The notes: generated by a model not told the origin, from the sequence alone. A DNA stretch of 64,000 nucleotides from Micromonospora chalcea (GCF_002926165.1 NZ_MAGP01000094.1:33369-97368); one strand, 5' to 3'; numbered from the stretch's first letter, positions 1 to 9,028 are shown. Translations and numbers: made by a program.

Positions 1-458
1 TCGGCGGGGGTGAGCCGGGATCGGCCGGTGCGCCCGCGTACCGCCTGGGTGAGCAGGACCAGCAGCGCGAACGCGACGTAGATGATGGCGGCGGCGGGGG
101 CGTAGAAGTAGTCGGTGCCGGTGGTGACGAACTTGCCCACCTCGTCGATGAACAGGCCGAACCCGATGCCGCCGATCACCGCTCCGCCGCTGCGGGCGCC
201 GCCGCCGAGGAAGACCAGCGGGATGCCCAGACCCACGGCGAGCAGCAGGCCGCCCCAGAGCACGTGCGCGATGTGCAGCCCGCCGCCGCCGAGCTGTGGA
301 TAGTCGGCGGCCTTCAGGTACGCGCGTACGGCCAGCACGGTGACCACGCCGGAGAGCACGAACGCCTGGAGGTAGGACGCAGCCTGGATCGCCCGGGTCG
401 GCAGCCGGCGGACCAGCCAGCCGATCCCCGGCCGGTAGCGCGGCGATTCGGGTGGCAT
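1..458 (-). CDS. Integral membrane protein, 3' end outside window
   Basis: The 152 visible codons begin at an ATG (456-458) 11 nt after the stop of the aminopropyltransferase-like gene, and the reading frame runs off the left edge. Several hydrophobic segments are visible: around residues 25-45, a Gly/Leu-rich pair around 60-100, and another near 120-140. A conserved-looking segment ([10 protein letters not shown]) sits between two of them. I do not recognise a family. The position suggests it is the last gene of the DUF4178-DUF2617-DUF4247-DUF350-aminopropyltransferase operon and therefore a possible membrane partner, but that is inference from spacing only. Confidence 0.75.
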   Translation of the reverse strand, partial: MPPESPRYRPGIGWLVRRLPTRAIQAASYLQAFVLSGVVTVLAVRAYLKAADYPQLGGGGLHIAHVLWGGLLLAVGLGIPLVFLGGGARSGGAVIGGIGFGLFIDEVGKFVTTGTDYFYAPAAAIIYVAFALLVLLTQAVRGRTGRSRLTPA

Positions 459-468
459 GCCCCGAAAC

Positions 469-2037
469 CTAGTAGCCGCGCCACTCCTCGCGGGCGTAGT
501 CCAGCACCCTCGGTCGCAACAACGTGTTGGCCGGTATGTCCAGCCGGGCCCGGTCGGCGGGGAACGTGGCGGCTGCGGCCACCACCTCCGGGGTGAGGAA
601 ACGCAGCGGCGGCCTGTCGTCCGGCAGCGCCAGTTCCGGCGCCACGTCACCCGGCGCGGCGAGCACGAATCCCCAGTCGCCGAAGCTCGGCACGTCGACG
701 TGGTACGGCACGGTGGCGAAGCCGGCCTCGCGGATCGACCGCTCGATCGACCAGTACGACCGGGGTGCGAAGTAGGGCGACCCGGACTGCACGACGAGCC
801 GCCCGCCGGGGGCCAGCACCGGCCGGATCAGCGTGTAGAACTCGATCGTGTAGAGCTTCGCGGTGGCCGTCTCGTCCGGGTCGGGCAGGTCGGCGATCAC
901 CACGTCGAAGCGGTCTGTGGCGGTACGCAGCCACGCGAACGCGTCAAGGTTGAGCACCCGTAGCCGGGGGTCGGTGAGCGAGCCGCCGTTCAGCTCGCGC
1001 AGTTGCGGCTCGCGGCGGGCCAGCTCGACCACTGCTGGGTCGAGGTCGACGAGCGTCACCGAACGCACGTCCGGGTACTTGAGGATCTCCCGCGCGGCCA
1101 GCCCGTCCCCGGCGCCGAGCACCAGCACGTCGCCGTGCGCCCCGCGCATCGCCGGGTGCACGAGCGCCTCGTGGTAGCGGTACTCGTCGATCGAGCTGAA
1201 CTGCAGGTCGCCGTTGAGGAACAGCCGCAGGTCGGTGTCGGAGCGGCCGGGCTCGGGCACCGAGCGGGTCAGCACGATCTCCTGGTAGCGGCTGCGCTCG
1301 GCGTGCACCACCGGGTCGCGGTAGAGCTGCTGGCGGGTGGTGACCTCGAAGTCGTGGGCGGTCACCCAGGCGTACCCGAGGAGCAGGCCGACCACGGCGG
1401 TGGCCACGCCCAGCGCGGCCCGCGCCCGGCGGCTGAGGTCGGCGCGGAACACGGTGAAGACGAGCGCGACCCCGGCGACCGCGTTCACCGCGCCCACCAC
1501 GAGCGCGCCCTTGAGCTGGCCGAAGACCGGGATCAGCAGGAACGGGAAGGCCAGCCCGCCGAGCAGCGCGCCCACGTAGTCGGCGGCGAACAGGTCGGCC
1601 ACCGCGCTGCCCGCGGACTGCTCCCGGATGCGTTGCAGCATCACCATGAGCAGCGGAATCTCCGCGCCGATCAGCAGGCCGAGCACGAACGCGGTGCCGA
1701 CGAGCGCCGGGCCGTACAGGTCGAGCCAGGCGAACGCGGCGTAGAGGCCGAGCACGGAGAGGCCGCCGAGCAGCGCCAGCGTCAGCTCGATCACCGCGAA
1801 CGAGACCACCGCCCGGGACTGCAACGGCTTCGCCACCAGCGCGCCGACGCCCATCGCGAAGACCATCACGCCGAGCACGATCGACGCCTGACCGACCGTG
1901 TCGCCGATCAGGTAGCTGCCGAGCGCGACCAGCGCCAGCTCGTACACCAGGCCGCAGGCCGCGCAGACGAAGACCGCGAGCAGGACCGCCGCGCGGGCCA
2001 GGCGCCACCGCGGCCGTGCGGCCACGTCGGCGGTCAC
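469..2037 (-). CDS. Membrane-bound polyamine aminopropyltransferase-like (spermidine synthase family) protein
   Basis: This 522-residue protein has two parts. The N-terminal ~225 residues are a polytopic membrane domain with about seven hydrophobic segments. The C-terminal part is a spermidine-synthase-type Rossmann domain with a GAGDG nucleotide loop near residue 308, an acidic DLDP turn near 331 and a DLPDP segment where classical enzymes carry the catalytic Asp region. Known family members transfer aminopropyl from decarboxylated AdoMet; whether this one makes free polyamine or modifies a membrane substrate is not known. The GTG start at 2037 overlaps the preceding stop as GTGA. Longer upstream readings overlap the previous gene and are low-complexity. 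It is the catalytic member of the operon at 1-4817. Confidence 0.88.
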   Translation of the reverse strand: MTADVAARPRWRLARAAVLLAVFVCAACGLVYELALVALGSYLIGDTVGQASIVLGVMVFAMGVGALVAKPLQSRAVVSFAVIELTLALLGGLSVLGLYAAFAWLDLYGPALVGTAFVLGLLIGAEIPLLMVMLQRIREQSAGSAVADLFAADYVGALLGGLAFPFLLIPVFGQLKGALVVGAVNAVAGVALVFTVFRADLSRRARAALGVATAVVGLLLGYAWVTAHDFEVTTRQQLYRDPVVHAERSRYQEIVLTRSVPEPGRSDTDLRLFLNGDLQFSSIDEYRYHEALVHPAMRGAHGDVLVLGAGDGLAAREILKYPDVRSVTLVDLDPAVVELARREPQLRELNGGSLTDPRLRVLNLDAFAWLRTATDRFDVVIADLPDPDETATAKLYTIEFYTLIRPVLAPGGRLVVQSGSPYFAPRSYWSIERSIREAGFATVPYHVDVPSFGDWGFVLAAPGDVAPELALPDDRPPLRFLTPEVVAAAATFPADRARLDIPANTLLRPRVLDYAREEWRGY

Positions 2038-2807
2038 CGTCTGCTCCGGGTACGTCCGGCGGCTCCCGCCCCGGCGCGCTGCGCGGGCACCCGTCCCCGG
2101 TGGCGGCGGCGCTGCCGCACGCCCACGGCGATGAGCAGCGCGGCGAGCAGGAACAGTCCGACCGAGCTGAGGAGGTAGGCCCAGCGGTCCCGCCAGAAGT
2201 CGTTGCCGGCGTCCGGCAGCGGCGCGGCAGCGGTGGACGGCGCGGCGGTGGGCGTCGCGGCCGGCTCGGCGAGCCCGCGTTCGGCGGCGAGCAGCGGCAG
2301 GATCGTGGCGGCCCGGGTGACGGCCCAGCCCGGGTCGTCGAGGAACGCGTCCTCGTCCAGCCCGAAGCGACCCAGCCGGGTCTCGATCGCGGCGAGGTCG
2401 GCGAACTCGATGTCGTCCGACCCCTTGATCCGGATCGTGGCGGAGTCCTCCGACTCGCTGCTGGACGAGGTGTACCTGACGTTCGCGGAGACCGCGATCC
2501 AGCGCGCGCAGCCGGGCGCGTCGACGACTGTGGTGCCGTCGCCGAGGTTGGAGCCGACGCTCACCTCGTCGTACACGTCGAGCAGTTCCCAGCCGTAGCA
2601 GATGCCTTGGCTGTCGGCGGCGGCCCGGAGGATCGGCACGGTGCCGGAGCGTTCGTCGGCGGCCGGCGCGGGGACGGAGGTGTCCGAGTCGCCGCTGAAC
2701 GCGCCGACGGCGCAGACGACGACCACGACCCCCACGACCACGGACCAGATCACCGTCTGGGTGCGTTTGTCCTTCCCCGCCGAATGCTGTGCGGGCTTTC
2801 CGCTCAT
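2034..2807 (-). CDS. Hypothetical bitopic membrane protein of the DUF350/aminopropyltransferase operon
   Basis: The 257-residue product starts at ATG 2807, which overlaps the stop of the DUF350 gene as ATGA. There is one strongly hydrophobic helix near the N-terminus (about residues 19-37) and a second near 215-235, followed by a basic tail. The ~175 residues between them would form a single extracytoplasmic or cytoplasmic domain, with a Ser/Glu/Asp-rich stretch in its middle and an Ala/Thr/Pro linker before the second helix. No recognised enzymatic motif is visible. It overlaps the aminopropyltransferase-like gene by 4 nt, so the two are probably translationally coupled and act together. Confidence 0.85.
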   Translation of the reverse strand: MSGKPAQHSAGKDKRTQTVIWSVVVGVVVVVCAVGAFSGDSDTSVPAPAADERSGTVPILRAAADSQGICYGWELLDVYDEVSVGSNLGDGTTVVDAPGCARWIAVSANVRYTSSSSESEDSATIRIKGSDDIEFADLAAIETRLGRFGLDEDAFLDDPGWAVTRAATILPLLAAERGLAEPAATPTAAPSTAAAPLPDAGNDFWRDRWAYLLSSVGLFLLAALLIAVGVRQRRRHRGRVPAQRAGAGAAGRTRSRR

Positions 2808-3229
2808 CAGATGATTGCGGCTGCGATGATCGCGCCGGTGGCGAGGTGCACGGTGGCCGAGACCCACACCGCCGGGTGCGGCTCCGGATCGACCAGCAGC
2901 TCACCGAGCTTGCCCGGAGTGGCGGCGTCGAGCAGCATGAACGCCACCGCCATGATCACCAGGCCGAGGATGCCGTACGCGCCCGCGCCGATCAGCCCCA
3001 GCCGGAAGTCGTTGTCGCTGGCCACGATCGCGGCCACCACGATGGTGCCCACCCCGACCAGGTTCGACGAGAGCAACAGCGCCGCGTTGCGGTTGCGCTC
3101 GACCCAGATCAGCTCGTGAAGCTTGCCCGGGGTGGCCACGTCGACCAGGACGTAACCGATGGCCATCAGTACGACGCCGACCACGCCGTACGCGAGGGTG
3201 ACCAGCAGATCGGTGACGAGATGCTGCAC
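2807..3229 (-). CDS. DUF350 family membrane protein (YjfL-like)
   Basis: This 140-residue protein is almost wholly hydrophobic. It consists of two internal repeats, each ending in a similar short loop (DVATPGKL near residue 30 and DAATPGKL near 103), as expected for DUF350/YjfL proteins. The GTG start has a GGAG ribosome site 6 nt upstream. YjfL proteins are known from comparative genomics to cluster with DUF4178-type proteins and spermidine-synthase or ATP-grasp enzymes, but their molecular function is unknown. Here it sits between DUF4247 and the anonymous bitopic membrane protein in the same operon. Confidence 0.9.
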   Translation of the reverse strand: MQHLVTDLLVTLAYGVVGVVLMAIGYVLVDVATPGKLHELIWVERNRNAALLLSSNLVGVGTIVVAAIVASDNDFRLGLIGAGAYGILGLVIMAVAFMLLDAATPGKLGELLVDPEPHPAVWVSATVHLATGAIIAAAII

Positions 3230-3260
3230 AGAAGACTCCAGGGTGAGGGGGCGAAGGGGG

Positions 3261-3686
3261 CTACTTACCGGAACCGGGGCCGCCGCCCCGGACCGTGCTG
3301 CCTCGGCCCCAGCCCCAGCTGTTGCCGACGACGGTGTGGTAGCGGGGGTAGGCGGTGGTCATCTTCTCCAGCAGGATCACCGAGCCGACGGCGAGCGGGA
3401 GGATCACCACCGAGTCGTCGTCGTAGCGCAGGTAGACCCCGCTGCCGTCGACGTACTGGTCGGCCGGCTTCCAGGCGTCGGTGATCTGCTTGGACACCTC
3501 GCTCGGCGTCTTCCGGGAGGTGTACGCGATCGCGTTCGAGCCGATGTCCCGCCCGGAGGCGCGGGAGAAGTTGTCCTCCACGTAGCCCCGGGGCGAGAAG
3601 TTGCCGTAGAAGATCGTGAAGGTGGCGATGAGCGCGCCGATGACGGCGACCGCCACGCCCACCACGAACCACCGTCGGTACGTCAC
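3261..3686 (-). CDS. DUF4247 family protein
   Basis: The 141-residue product has a single N-terminal membrane anchor (about residues 5-27). A soluble domain follows with the pattern expected of DUF4247: an RDIGSN segment, a DGSGVYLRYDDDS segment and a C-terminal Gly-rich tail ending in GSGK. It starts at GTG 3686, whose GTGA overlaps the stop of the DUF2617 gene. The domain probably faces the outside of the membrane. Its biochemical role is unknown. It co-occurs with DUF350, DUF2617 and DUF4178 in many actinobacteria, which supports a shared process. Confidence 0.88.
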   Translation of the reverse strand: MTYRRWFVVGVAVAVIGALIATFTIFYGNFSPRGYVEDNFSRASGRDIGSNAIAYTSRKTPSEVSKQITDAWKPADQYVDGSGVYLRYDDDSVVILPLAVGSVILLEKMTTAYPRYHTVVGNSWGWGRGSTVRGGGPGSGK

Positions 3687-4177
3687 AGCTCCTCCACCAC
3701 GGTCTCGGTCAGGACCAGCTCGTTCGTCTGGGGGTAGACGTGCCAGGTACGCCAGGCGAGCGCGCCGTCCGGCGGCCGGGGCCGGACGGAGAGCGCGGTG
3801 ACCGCGTCCTCGTCGCCGGGGAAGACCCCGATCAGCGCGTACGGGTCCTCGGCCAGCTCGGAGCGCAGCGCCGCGACCCGGGTACGCAGGCCGTCGCCCT
3901 CCGGCCGGAGCACGGTGGCCATGAACCGGTAGCCGGTCGTCTCGTCGTGCAGCGCGTCCGGCAGGTGCGGCGGGCGGCCGGGCAGGCAGGCGACCGTCTC
4001 CGTGAGTCCGCCGAGCACCACCTGGTGGGAGGCGCCAAGCAGGCGCAGCCGAAGCCGGGGCAGGCCGGGCAGGTCGATGTCGCGTACGGCGAGCGCCGGC
4101 AGCTCCGGGCCGCCCAGGGCCAGGCTCAGATCGGCGGCGCTGGTGTCGACGTAGGGCGTGTCCAGGGAGACGAGCAC
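3683..4177 (-). CDS. DUF2617 family protein
   Basis: The 164-residue soluble protein fits DUF2617: an early DTPYVDTSAADL segment, a central region rich in Leu/Arg with the LLGASHQV motif near residue 50, and a C-terminal part with a GVFPGDEDAVTAL segment. It begins with GTG one base after the DUF4178 stop and overlaps the DUF4247 start. No catalytic motif is evident. The very tight packing in this operon suggests stoichiometric co-expression with the membrane components. Confidence 0.88.
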   Translation of the reverse strand: MLVSLDTPYVDTSAADLSLALGGPELPALAVRDIDLPGLPRLRLRLLGASHQVVLGGLTETVACLPGRPPHLPDALHDETTGYRFMATVLRPEGDGLRTRVAALRSELAEDPYALIGVFPGDEDAVTALSVRPRPPDGALAWRTWHVYPQTNELVLTETVVEEL

Positions 4178-4178
4178 G

Positions 4179-4817
4179 TCAGCGCACCGTCTCCGGGCCG
4201 CCCTGCGGGTAGATCATCACCTCGGCGCGGCGCAGCTCCTCACCGAGGTTGACCTCCCAGCCGGCCTCCCCGTACGCCTCGAACGACAGCCGCGCGCCGC
4301 CGGGCGCCTGGTAGTCGTAGTAGCGCATGGTGCCGTGCGGATCGAGGCCGGTGCCCTCGGTCGCGGTGTACCGGGCCTGGCCCGACTCGTCCCAGTTGTA
4401 GCGGCGGCCGGCGATCTCCAGCGTCGGGGCGCCCGGCGTGACGGTGGCTGACGGCTCGCTGGTCCAGAGCACCAGCTCCAGGTCCGGGTCGGACTCGACG
4501 GAGAGCCAGCGCTTCACCCCGCCCGCGTCGTCGAGCAGGTGCTCCGCCCAGCTCCAGCCACCCTCGACCAGGTGCACCGAGCCGCGCACGGTGTACGGCA
4601 CCGAGCGGATCTCGACGATGTCGCCGGGCTTGAGCGCGCGCGGGTCGCCGCGCAGCGCGTCCGCGTCCCGGTCCCGGAACGGGTCGCCCGGTGCCGCCTT
4701 CGTCTTCGGGCCGGACTCCGACCGGGACTTCCGTACCGCGATCACGGCGATCACCACACCGGCCACCCCGACGAGGCACCCCAGCGTGGTCACCACGTAC
4801 GCCAACGAACCGTTCAC
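4179..4817 (-). CDS. DUF4178 family protein, first gene of operon
   Basis: The 212-residue product has an N-terminal membrane helix (about residues 5-27), a short charged linker, and a DUF4178 domain. That domain carries the usual GDIVE entry strand, a WAEHLL segment, a YYDYQAPGG segment near residue 165 and an RAEVMIYP C-terminus. I chose the GTG start at 4817 because GGGGGAGG lies 6 nt upstream. An ATG at 4862 would add 15 residues without a better ribosome site. DUF4178 is often linked to YjfL and spermidine-synthase-like enzymes. This gene probably leads a seven-gene transcript running to the left edge. Confidence 0.87.
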   Translation of the reverse strand: MNGSLAYVVTTLGCLVGVAGVVIAVIAVRKSRSESGPKTKAAPGDPFRDRDADALRGDPRALKPGDIVEIRSVPYTVRGSVHLVEGGWSWAEHLLDDAGGVKRWLSVESDPDLELVLWTSEPSATVTPGAPTLEIAGRRYNWDESGQARYTATEGTGLDPHGTMRYYDYQAPGGARLSFEAYGEAGWEVNLGEELRRAEVMIYPQGGPETVR

Positions 4818-4898
4818 GACCGCCTCCCCCAACCTGCTAGGCGGGAACGGTAACAACCGCATGCACGCCTTCTGAAGTCCCGTTCGCTGAGTGTGCGC

Positions 4899-5276
4899 TC
4901 AGCTACCTTCGGCATCGGCGAGCCGGTCGGCGGCGTATTCGCCCAGCGTGGCACGGCCCATGAGGCAGCCGGAGAACGTGGTGAACTCGCCGTCGTCGTC
5001 GCGCAGCCGGGTCCACGCCGCCCGCCCGGCGGCCGGGTCGACCGCCTCCAGCAACGTGGCCGCGTATGCCCGGCCGGCCGGGGAACCCTTGCGGAGCAGC
5101 TTGTCGACCCGCTTGCGGGCCGCCTCCGGGTGCTCCCGCAACCCCTGTTCCAGCCGTCGGTACGCCTCGGTCGCGGGCAGCACCTGCCCCGCCAGTCCCA
5201 CCCCGCCGAAGGCAAGGGTGTCCGCGCCGTCGAGTTCCCGCACGGCCGCGTCCAGTTCCCGCTCCCACGCACTCAT
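4899..5276 (-). CDS. Hypothetical protein, 125 aa
   Basis: A soluble, Ala/Arg/Glu-rich, mostly helical 125-residue protein of no family I recognise. The sequence has a HEAT-like feel (repeated Leu/Ala helices and the segment AYAATLLEAVDPAAG). The start is ATG 5276, with the hexamer CATAGT a few bases upstream, so it may have a very short or no leader. It is divergent in function from both neighbours and separated from clpB by a hairpin pair and a terminator, so it is probably monocistronic. Confidence 0.7.
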   Translation of the reverse strand: MSAWERELDAAVRELDGADTLAFGGVGLAGQVLPATEAYRRLEQGLREHPEAARKRVDKLLRKGSPAGRAYAATLLEAVDPAAGRAAWTRLRDDDGEFTTFSGCLMGRATLGEYAADRLADAEGS

Positions 5277-5334
5277 GCCCCACTATGTGCCCACGGCACC
5301 ACCCCCTCACCCCTCCGCCCCCGACCCTCCCCGT

Positions 5335-5390
5335 TGATCAAGGAGTTTGTGTCCCCGCCGGCGCCTCCAGAGGACGCAAACTCCTTGATC
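5335..5390. repeat. Intergenic inverted repeat, 19-bp arms
   Basis: The arms are 5335-5353 (starting GATCAAGGAG) and 5372-5390, and differ at one position that would still pair as G-U. The loop is 18 nt. The element lies in a 181-bp gap between clpB and the 125-aa gene. It is distinct from the clpB terminator next to it and may be a dispersed palindromic element or a second terminator. Confidence 0.7.
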
Positions 5391-5418
5391 ACCAGGCGAG
5401 GGGTGGGGGCGGGGACGG

Positions 5419-5447
5419 CGAAGGCCCGGCCGGAGGCCGGGCCTTCG
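5419..5447 (-). terminator. Hairpin terminator downstream of clpB
   Basis: A perfect 13-bp GC-rich stem (5419-5431 with 5435-5447) with a 3-nt loop lies 11 nt beyond the clpB stop. No long T-run follows, which is normal for actinobacterial terminators. Confidence 0.8.
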
Positions 5448-5457
5448 CAGGAGCGGG

Positions 5458-8049
5458 TCAGGCGGCGGTGACCGCCAGGGACTCCTTCGTGTCGGACAGG
5501 TCGACGCGGACCGTGTCGCCGTCGCGGATGTCGCCGGCCAGCAGCGCCTTCGCGAGCTGGTCGCCGATCGCCGACTGCACCAGCCGGCGCAGCGGGCGGG
5601 CACCGTAGATCGGGTCGTACCCGTGCTCGGCCAGCCAGGTCCGGGCCGCTTCGGTGATCTCCAGGCCCAACCGGCGGTCCGCCAGTCGGCGGCGCATCCG
5701 GTCGAGCTGAATGTCCACGATCGACCGCAGGTCCTCGCCCTGGAGCGCGGCGAACACCACGATGTCGTCGAGCCGGTTGAGGAACTCCGGCTTGAAGTGC
5801 GACCGGACCACCGCGAGCACACCTTCCCGGCGCTCGTTCTCGGTGAGCGTCAGGTCGCTGATCACCGACGAGCCCAGGTTCGAGGTGAGGATCAGGATCG
5901 CGTTGCGGAAGTCCACGGTACGGCCCTGACCGTCGGTGAGCCGGCCGTCGTCGAGCACCTGCAGCAGTACGTCGAAGACGTCCGGGTGGGCCTTCTCCAC
6001 CTCGTCGAGCAGGATCACCGAGTACGGCCTGCGGCGTACCGCCTCGGTGAGCTGGCCGCCCTCCTCGTACCCGACGTATCCGGGCGGGGCACCGACCAGG
6101 CGGGCCACTGAGTGCTTCTCGCCGTACTCGCTCATGTCGATGCGGACCATGGCCCGCTCGTCGTCGAAGAGGAACTCGGCGAGCGCCTTTGCCAGCTCGG
6201 TCTTGCCGACACCGGTCGGGCCGAGGAACAGGAAGCTGCCGGTCGGGCGGTCCGGGTCGGCGACGCCGGCCCGGGCGCGGCGTACCGCGTCGGAGACCGC
6301 GCCCACCGCCTCGGCCTGGCCGACGACGCGGGCCCGCAGCGACTCCTCCATCCGGAGCAGCTTGGCGGTCTCGCCTTCGAGCAGCCGGCCGGCGGGGATG
6401 CCGGTCCAGGAGGCGACCACCGCGGCGATGTCGTCCGCGCCGACCTCCTCCTTGAGCATCGCGCCGTCGGCCTGGAGCCGGGCCAGTTCCTCCTCGGCCT
6501 GCTTCAGCTCGGTCCGCAGCGCGGGGATCCGGCCGTACCGCAGCTCGGCGGCGCGTTCCAGCTCGCCGTCGCGCTCGGCCCGCTCGGCCTCGCCGCCGAG
6601 GCGCTCCAGCTCCTCCTTGGCGGTGGAGAGCTTGGTGATGTGGCTCTTCTCGGTCTGCCAGCGTTCGGACAGCGCGGTGAGCTGCTCGCGCTTGTCGGCC
6701 AGTTCCTTGCGCAGCCGCTCCAGGCGCTCGGCGGACGCGGCGTCCGGCTCCTTTGCAAGCGCCATCTCCTCGATCTCCAGGCGGCGTACCGCCCGCTCGA
6801 TCTCGTCCACCTCGACCGGGCGCGAGTCGATCTCCATGCGCAGCCGGGACGCGGACTCGTCCACCAGGTCGATTGCCTTGTCCGGCAGGAACCGGTCGGT
6901 GATGTAGCGGTCGGAGAGCGCGGCGGCGGCGACCAGCGCGGCGTCGGTGATGCGTACGCCGTGGTGCACCTCGTAGCGCTCCTTGAGCCCGCGCAGGATG
7001 CCGATGGTGTCCTCGATGGTCGGCTCGCCGACCAGCACCGGCTGGAAGCGGCGCTCCAGCGCGGGGTCCTTCTCGATGTGCTCCCGGTACTCGTCGAGCG
7101 TGGTCGCGCCGACCATCCGCAGCTCACCGCGCGCCAGCATCGGCTTGAGCATGTTGCCGGCGTCCATCGAGCCCTCGCCCTTGCCGGCGCCGACCACGGT
7201 GTGCAGCTCGTCGAGGAACGTGATGACCTGGCCGTCGGAGTTCTTGATCTCCTCCAGCACGGACTTCAGCCGCTCCTCGAACTGGCCGCGGTACGACGCG
7301 CCGGCGACCATCGCGCCGAGGTCGAGCGAGACCAGCTTCTTGTCCCGCAGCGACTCCGGCACGTCGCCGGCCACGATCCGCTGGGCCAGGCCCTCCACGA
7401 TCGCGGTCTTGCCGACGCCCGGCTCGCCGATCAGCACCGGGTTGTTCTTGGTACGCCGGGACAGCACCTGGATCACCCGGCGGATCTCCGAGTCCCGGCC
7501 GATCACCGGGTCGATCTTGCCGTCGCGGGCGCTGGCGGTGAGGTCCACGCCGTACTTGGCCAGGGCCTGGTAGGTCTGCTCCGGGTCGGCGGTGGTGACC
7601 CGCCGGTCCCCGCCCCGGACGGTCGGGAACGCGGCGACCAGGTTCTCCTCGGTGGCGCCCGAGTTCTTCAGCGCGACCGAGACCGCGCCGCCGACCCGGG
7701 CCAGCCCGGCCAGCAGGTGCTCGGTGGAGGTGTACTCGTCGCCCAGCGGCCGCGCCATCTGCTCGGCGGCGCCGATGGCGTTGACGAACTCGCGGGCCAG
7801 CGTCGGCTCGGCGATGCTCGACCCACGCGCGGCGGGCAGCGCGTCGACCGAACGCTGGGCGACTCGGCGCAGCTCGGCCGGGTCGGCCCCGACGGCGCGC
7901 AGCAGGCCCGCGGCGGTCGAGCCCTCGGTGTCCAGCAGTGACAGCAGCAGGTGCCAGGGCTCCACGGTGGCGTGACCGCGCTGGTTCGCCAGCGCGACGG
8001 CACCGGTGATGGCCTCGCGGCTCTTGGTGGTGAGACGTTCCGTGTTCAT
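5458..8049 (-). CDS. clpB: ATP-dependent disaggregase ClpB (Hsp100)
   Basis: This 863-residue Hsp100 chaperone works with DnaK/DnaJ/GrpE to extract polypeptides from aggregates in the cytoplasm. The order is as in the family: an N-domain with double Clp repeat (residues 1-~145), AAA1 with Walker A GEPGVGKT near 205 and Walker B FLDELH, a coiled-coil middle domain (about 400-525, rich in Glu/Arg/Leu), and AAA2 with Walker A GPTGVGKT and Walker [13 protein letters not shown]. Length is normal. ATG 8049 is preceded by GGGGGAG. A HAIR palindrome 46 bp upstream indicates HspR repression together with the dnaK operon at 12-16.5 kb. Confidence 0.97.
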   Translation of the reverse strand: MNTERLTTKSREAITGAVALANQRGHATVEPWHLLLSLLDTEGSTAAGLLRAVGADPAELRRVAQRSVDALPAARGSSIAEPTLAREFVNAIGAAEQMARPLGDEYTSTEHLLAGLARVGGAVSVALKNSGATEENLVAAFPTVRGGDRRVTTADPEQTYQALAKYGVDLTASARDGKIDPVIGRDSEIRRVIQVLSRRTKNNPVLIGEPGVGKTAIVEGLAQRIVAGDVPESLRDKKLVSLDLGAMVAGASYRGQFEERLKSVLEEIKNSDGQVITFLDELHTVVGAGKGEGSMDAGNMLKPMLARGELRMVGATTLDEYREHIEKDPALERRFQPVLVGEPTIEDTIGILRGLKERYEVHHGVRITDAALVAAAALSDRYITDRFLPDKAIDLVDESASRLRMEIDSRPVEVDEIERAVRRLEIEEMALAKEPDAASAERLERLRKELADKREQLTALSERWQTEKSHITKLSTAKEELERLGGEAERAERDGELERAAELRYGRIPALRTELKQAEEELARLQADGAMLKEEVGADDIAAVVASWTGIPAGRLLEGETAKLLRMEESLRARVVGQAEAVGAVSDAVRRARAGVADPDRPTGSFLFLGPTGVGKTELAKALAEFLFDDERAMVRIDMSEYGEKHSVARLVGAPPGYVGYEEGGQLTEAVRRRPYSVILLDEVEKAHPDVFDVLLQVLDDGRLTDGQGRTVDFRNAILILTSNLGSSVISDLTLTENERREGVLAVVRSHFKPEFLNRLDDIVVFAALQGEDLRSIVDIQLDRMRRRLADRRLGLEITEAARTWLAEHGYDPIYGARPLRRLVQSAIGDQLAKALLAGDIRDGDTVRVDLSDTKESLAVTAA

Positions 8050-8094
8050 GGGCTCCCCCGGATCGGCGTGTCCACTGGACATGACACAACCAGA

Positions 8095-8115
8095 GTTGAG
8101 TCTATTCCGCTCAAC
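8095..8115. promoter_or_regulatory. HAIR-type HspR operator upstream of clpB
   Basis: The sequence reads GTTGAGT-N7-GCTCAAC, close to the HAIR consensus CTTGAGT-N7-ACTCAAG bound by HspR. Flanking bases extend the symmetry to GAGTTGAG/CTCAACTC (8093-8117). It lies 46 bp before the clpB start. Confidence 0.85.
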
Positions 8116-8159
8116 TCCACCCCTGTGACCTGAGTCACTCTCCGCCGATTCAGCCGGAG

Positions 8160-8209
8160 AGATCTTGGTACGAAAAGGCCCTCGGAGGGGCCGTTTCGTA
8201 CCAAGATCT
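8160..8209 (-). terminator. Long palindromic terminator/repeat after the DivIVA-like operon
   Basis: The arms 8160-8181 and 8188-8209 form a 22-bp stem with one mismatch and a 6-nt loop; the outer arm begins AGATCTTGGTACGAAA. The right arm overlaps the stop codon (8208-8210) of the 84-aa gene. It is therefore placed as a terminator for that minus-strand pair, ahead of the clpB promoter. The length and symmetry suggest a dispersed element used as a terminator. Confidence 0.8.
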
Positions 8210-8462
8210 AGCGGCGTGGGAGGCGCGTGAGGCAAGGGGTCTCGTGGTCGGCGCGCAGCACGCAACGCCGGCCGCCGTCCAGCTTGCGGTCGCAGAAAAC
8301 CCAATGGCGTACGGCCTGGTCGTCCTCCGTCGACACGGTGATCCCGCCCAACTCCACCACCGCGAGGAACGCCAACGACCGGCCGGCCGTGCGACCGAGC
8401 ATCTTCGCCCGGGCCAGATCCGCCGCGCGCACCGGCAGATGGATCACGTACCGCCCGGTCAC
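8208..8462 (-). CDS. Small hypothetical protein coupled to DivIVA-like gene
   Basis: An 84-residue protein. It begins at GTG 8462, which overlaps the stop of the DivIVA-like gene as GTGA, so translation is probably coupled. A longer reading from 8510 is possible but would lie inside the previous gene. The N-terminal half is Ala/Leu-rich with a RAADLARAKMLGRTAG segment. The C-terminal half contains two Cys (FCDRK and RCVLRAD) and one more (TPCLTR), a spacing that could bind metal but fits no family I know. The function is unknown. Confidence 0.65.
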   Translation of the reverse strand: MTGRYVIHLPVRAADLARAKMLGRTAGRSLAFLAVVELGGITVSTEDDQAVRHWVFCDRKLDGGRRCVLRADHETPCLTRLPRR

Positions 8463-8776
8463 GGCCGCCCGGCCAGGTCGCGCATTGAGGGAGCCTGACG
8501 GGACTGCCACTCGCGCAACGCGCCCTTGATCCGCGCCGTCTCCTCACGGCTCCGGGCGACTTCGGCGTACGCGGCGGCGAGATCCCCGGCCACGCGGTCG
8601 AGGAACGCGGCGACCTCGGCCGGGTCCAGCCCTCGCCGGCGCGTCGTGAAGCTGCGACCTCGCACCTGCCAGGGCCGGAGCGGAAGGTACGACGCGGAGC
8701 GGTACGCGGCGCCCGGCGCGGAGTCGGGCGGGCGCGCGTTCCGCCGCTTCAGACGTATTCGCAGGAGATTGCGCAC
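8459..8776 (-). CDS. DivIVA-domain protein, short
   Basis: The 105-residue product has a basic N-terminus, then a DivIVA-like segment (RGRSFTTRRRGLDPAEVAAF, about residues 40-60) followed by a coiled-coil-prone helix rich in Ala/Arg/Glu. True DivIVA/Wag31 proteins are longer and recruit the polar growth machinery; this short form may be an accessory or cell-division-linked adaptor. GTG 8776 was chosen because AGGGA lies 7 nt upstream; a longer reading to 8944 lacks support. It is divergent from the GntR regulator at 9029, a pairing that suggests co-regulation. Confidence 0.7.
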   Translation of the reverse strand: MRNLLRIRLKRRNARPPDSAPGAAYRSASYLPLRPWQVRGRSFTTRRRGLDPAEVAAFLDRVAGDLAAAYAEVARSREETARIKGALREWQSRQAPSMRDLAGRP

Positions 8777-8919
8777 GACACTGTCCCTTCTTCCAGGCCA
8801 AGGAGACGGGTAAGGCGACACGACTGGCCGCGCACGACCAGTCGCGCCGACCACGGGTGCCAACCGGAGGGCCGGTTTGCCTACCAGGCGTTCCGCCGAG
8901 GGCATCCGCACGAGCAACA

Positions 8920-8939
8920 TACAATGCAAAGCATTGCAT
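8920..8939 (+). promoter_or_regulatory. -10 box overlapped by palindromic operator, GntR promoter
   Basis: A TACAAT -10 hexamer (8920-8925) overlaps CAATGC-AAA-GCATTG (8922-8936) and, offset, ATGCAA-N4-TTGCAT (8924-8939). A repressor bound here would block the promoter. The GntR protein encoded 90 bp downstream is the obvious candidate, by inference. No clear -35 is visible. Confidence 0.6.
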
Positions 8940-8953
8940 GACAAGGAGTGAGC

Positions 8954-8980
8954 ATGCTTAGCACGCGAAGTGTTGGCTGA
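8954..8980 (+). CDS. Candidate 8-codon leader peptide upstream of GntR gene
   Basis: ATG 8954 opens an eight-residue ORF (MLSTRSVG) ending in TGA. It has a near-perfect AAGGAG ribosome site (8943-8948) at 5-nt spacing, better than that of most genes in the window. It lies between the palindromic promoter and the GntR start at 9029. It could be a leader peptide or translation-attenuation device; chance cannot be excluded at this length. Confidence 0.4.
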   Translation: MLSTRSVG

Positions 8981-9028
8981 CCGGTCTGACTCGTGGGAAG
9001 ATCTTGGGGCCTACCAGGAGTTGCCGCC

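Noticed and set aside
1003..2178. Long plus-strand reading frames opposite the aminopropyltransferase gene
   Set aside because: They are Arg/His/Gln-rich mirror frames, a common effect of high GC opposite a real gene, and have no ribosome site or family resemblance.
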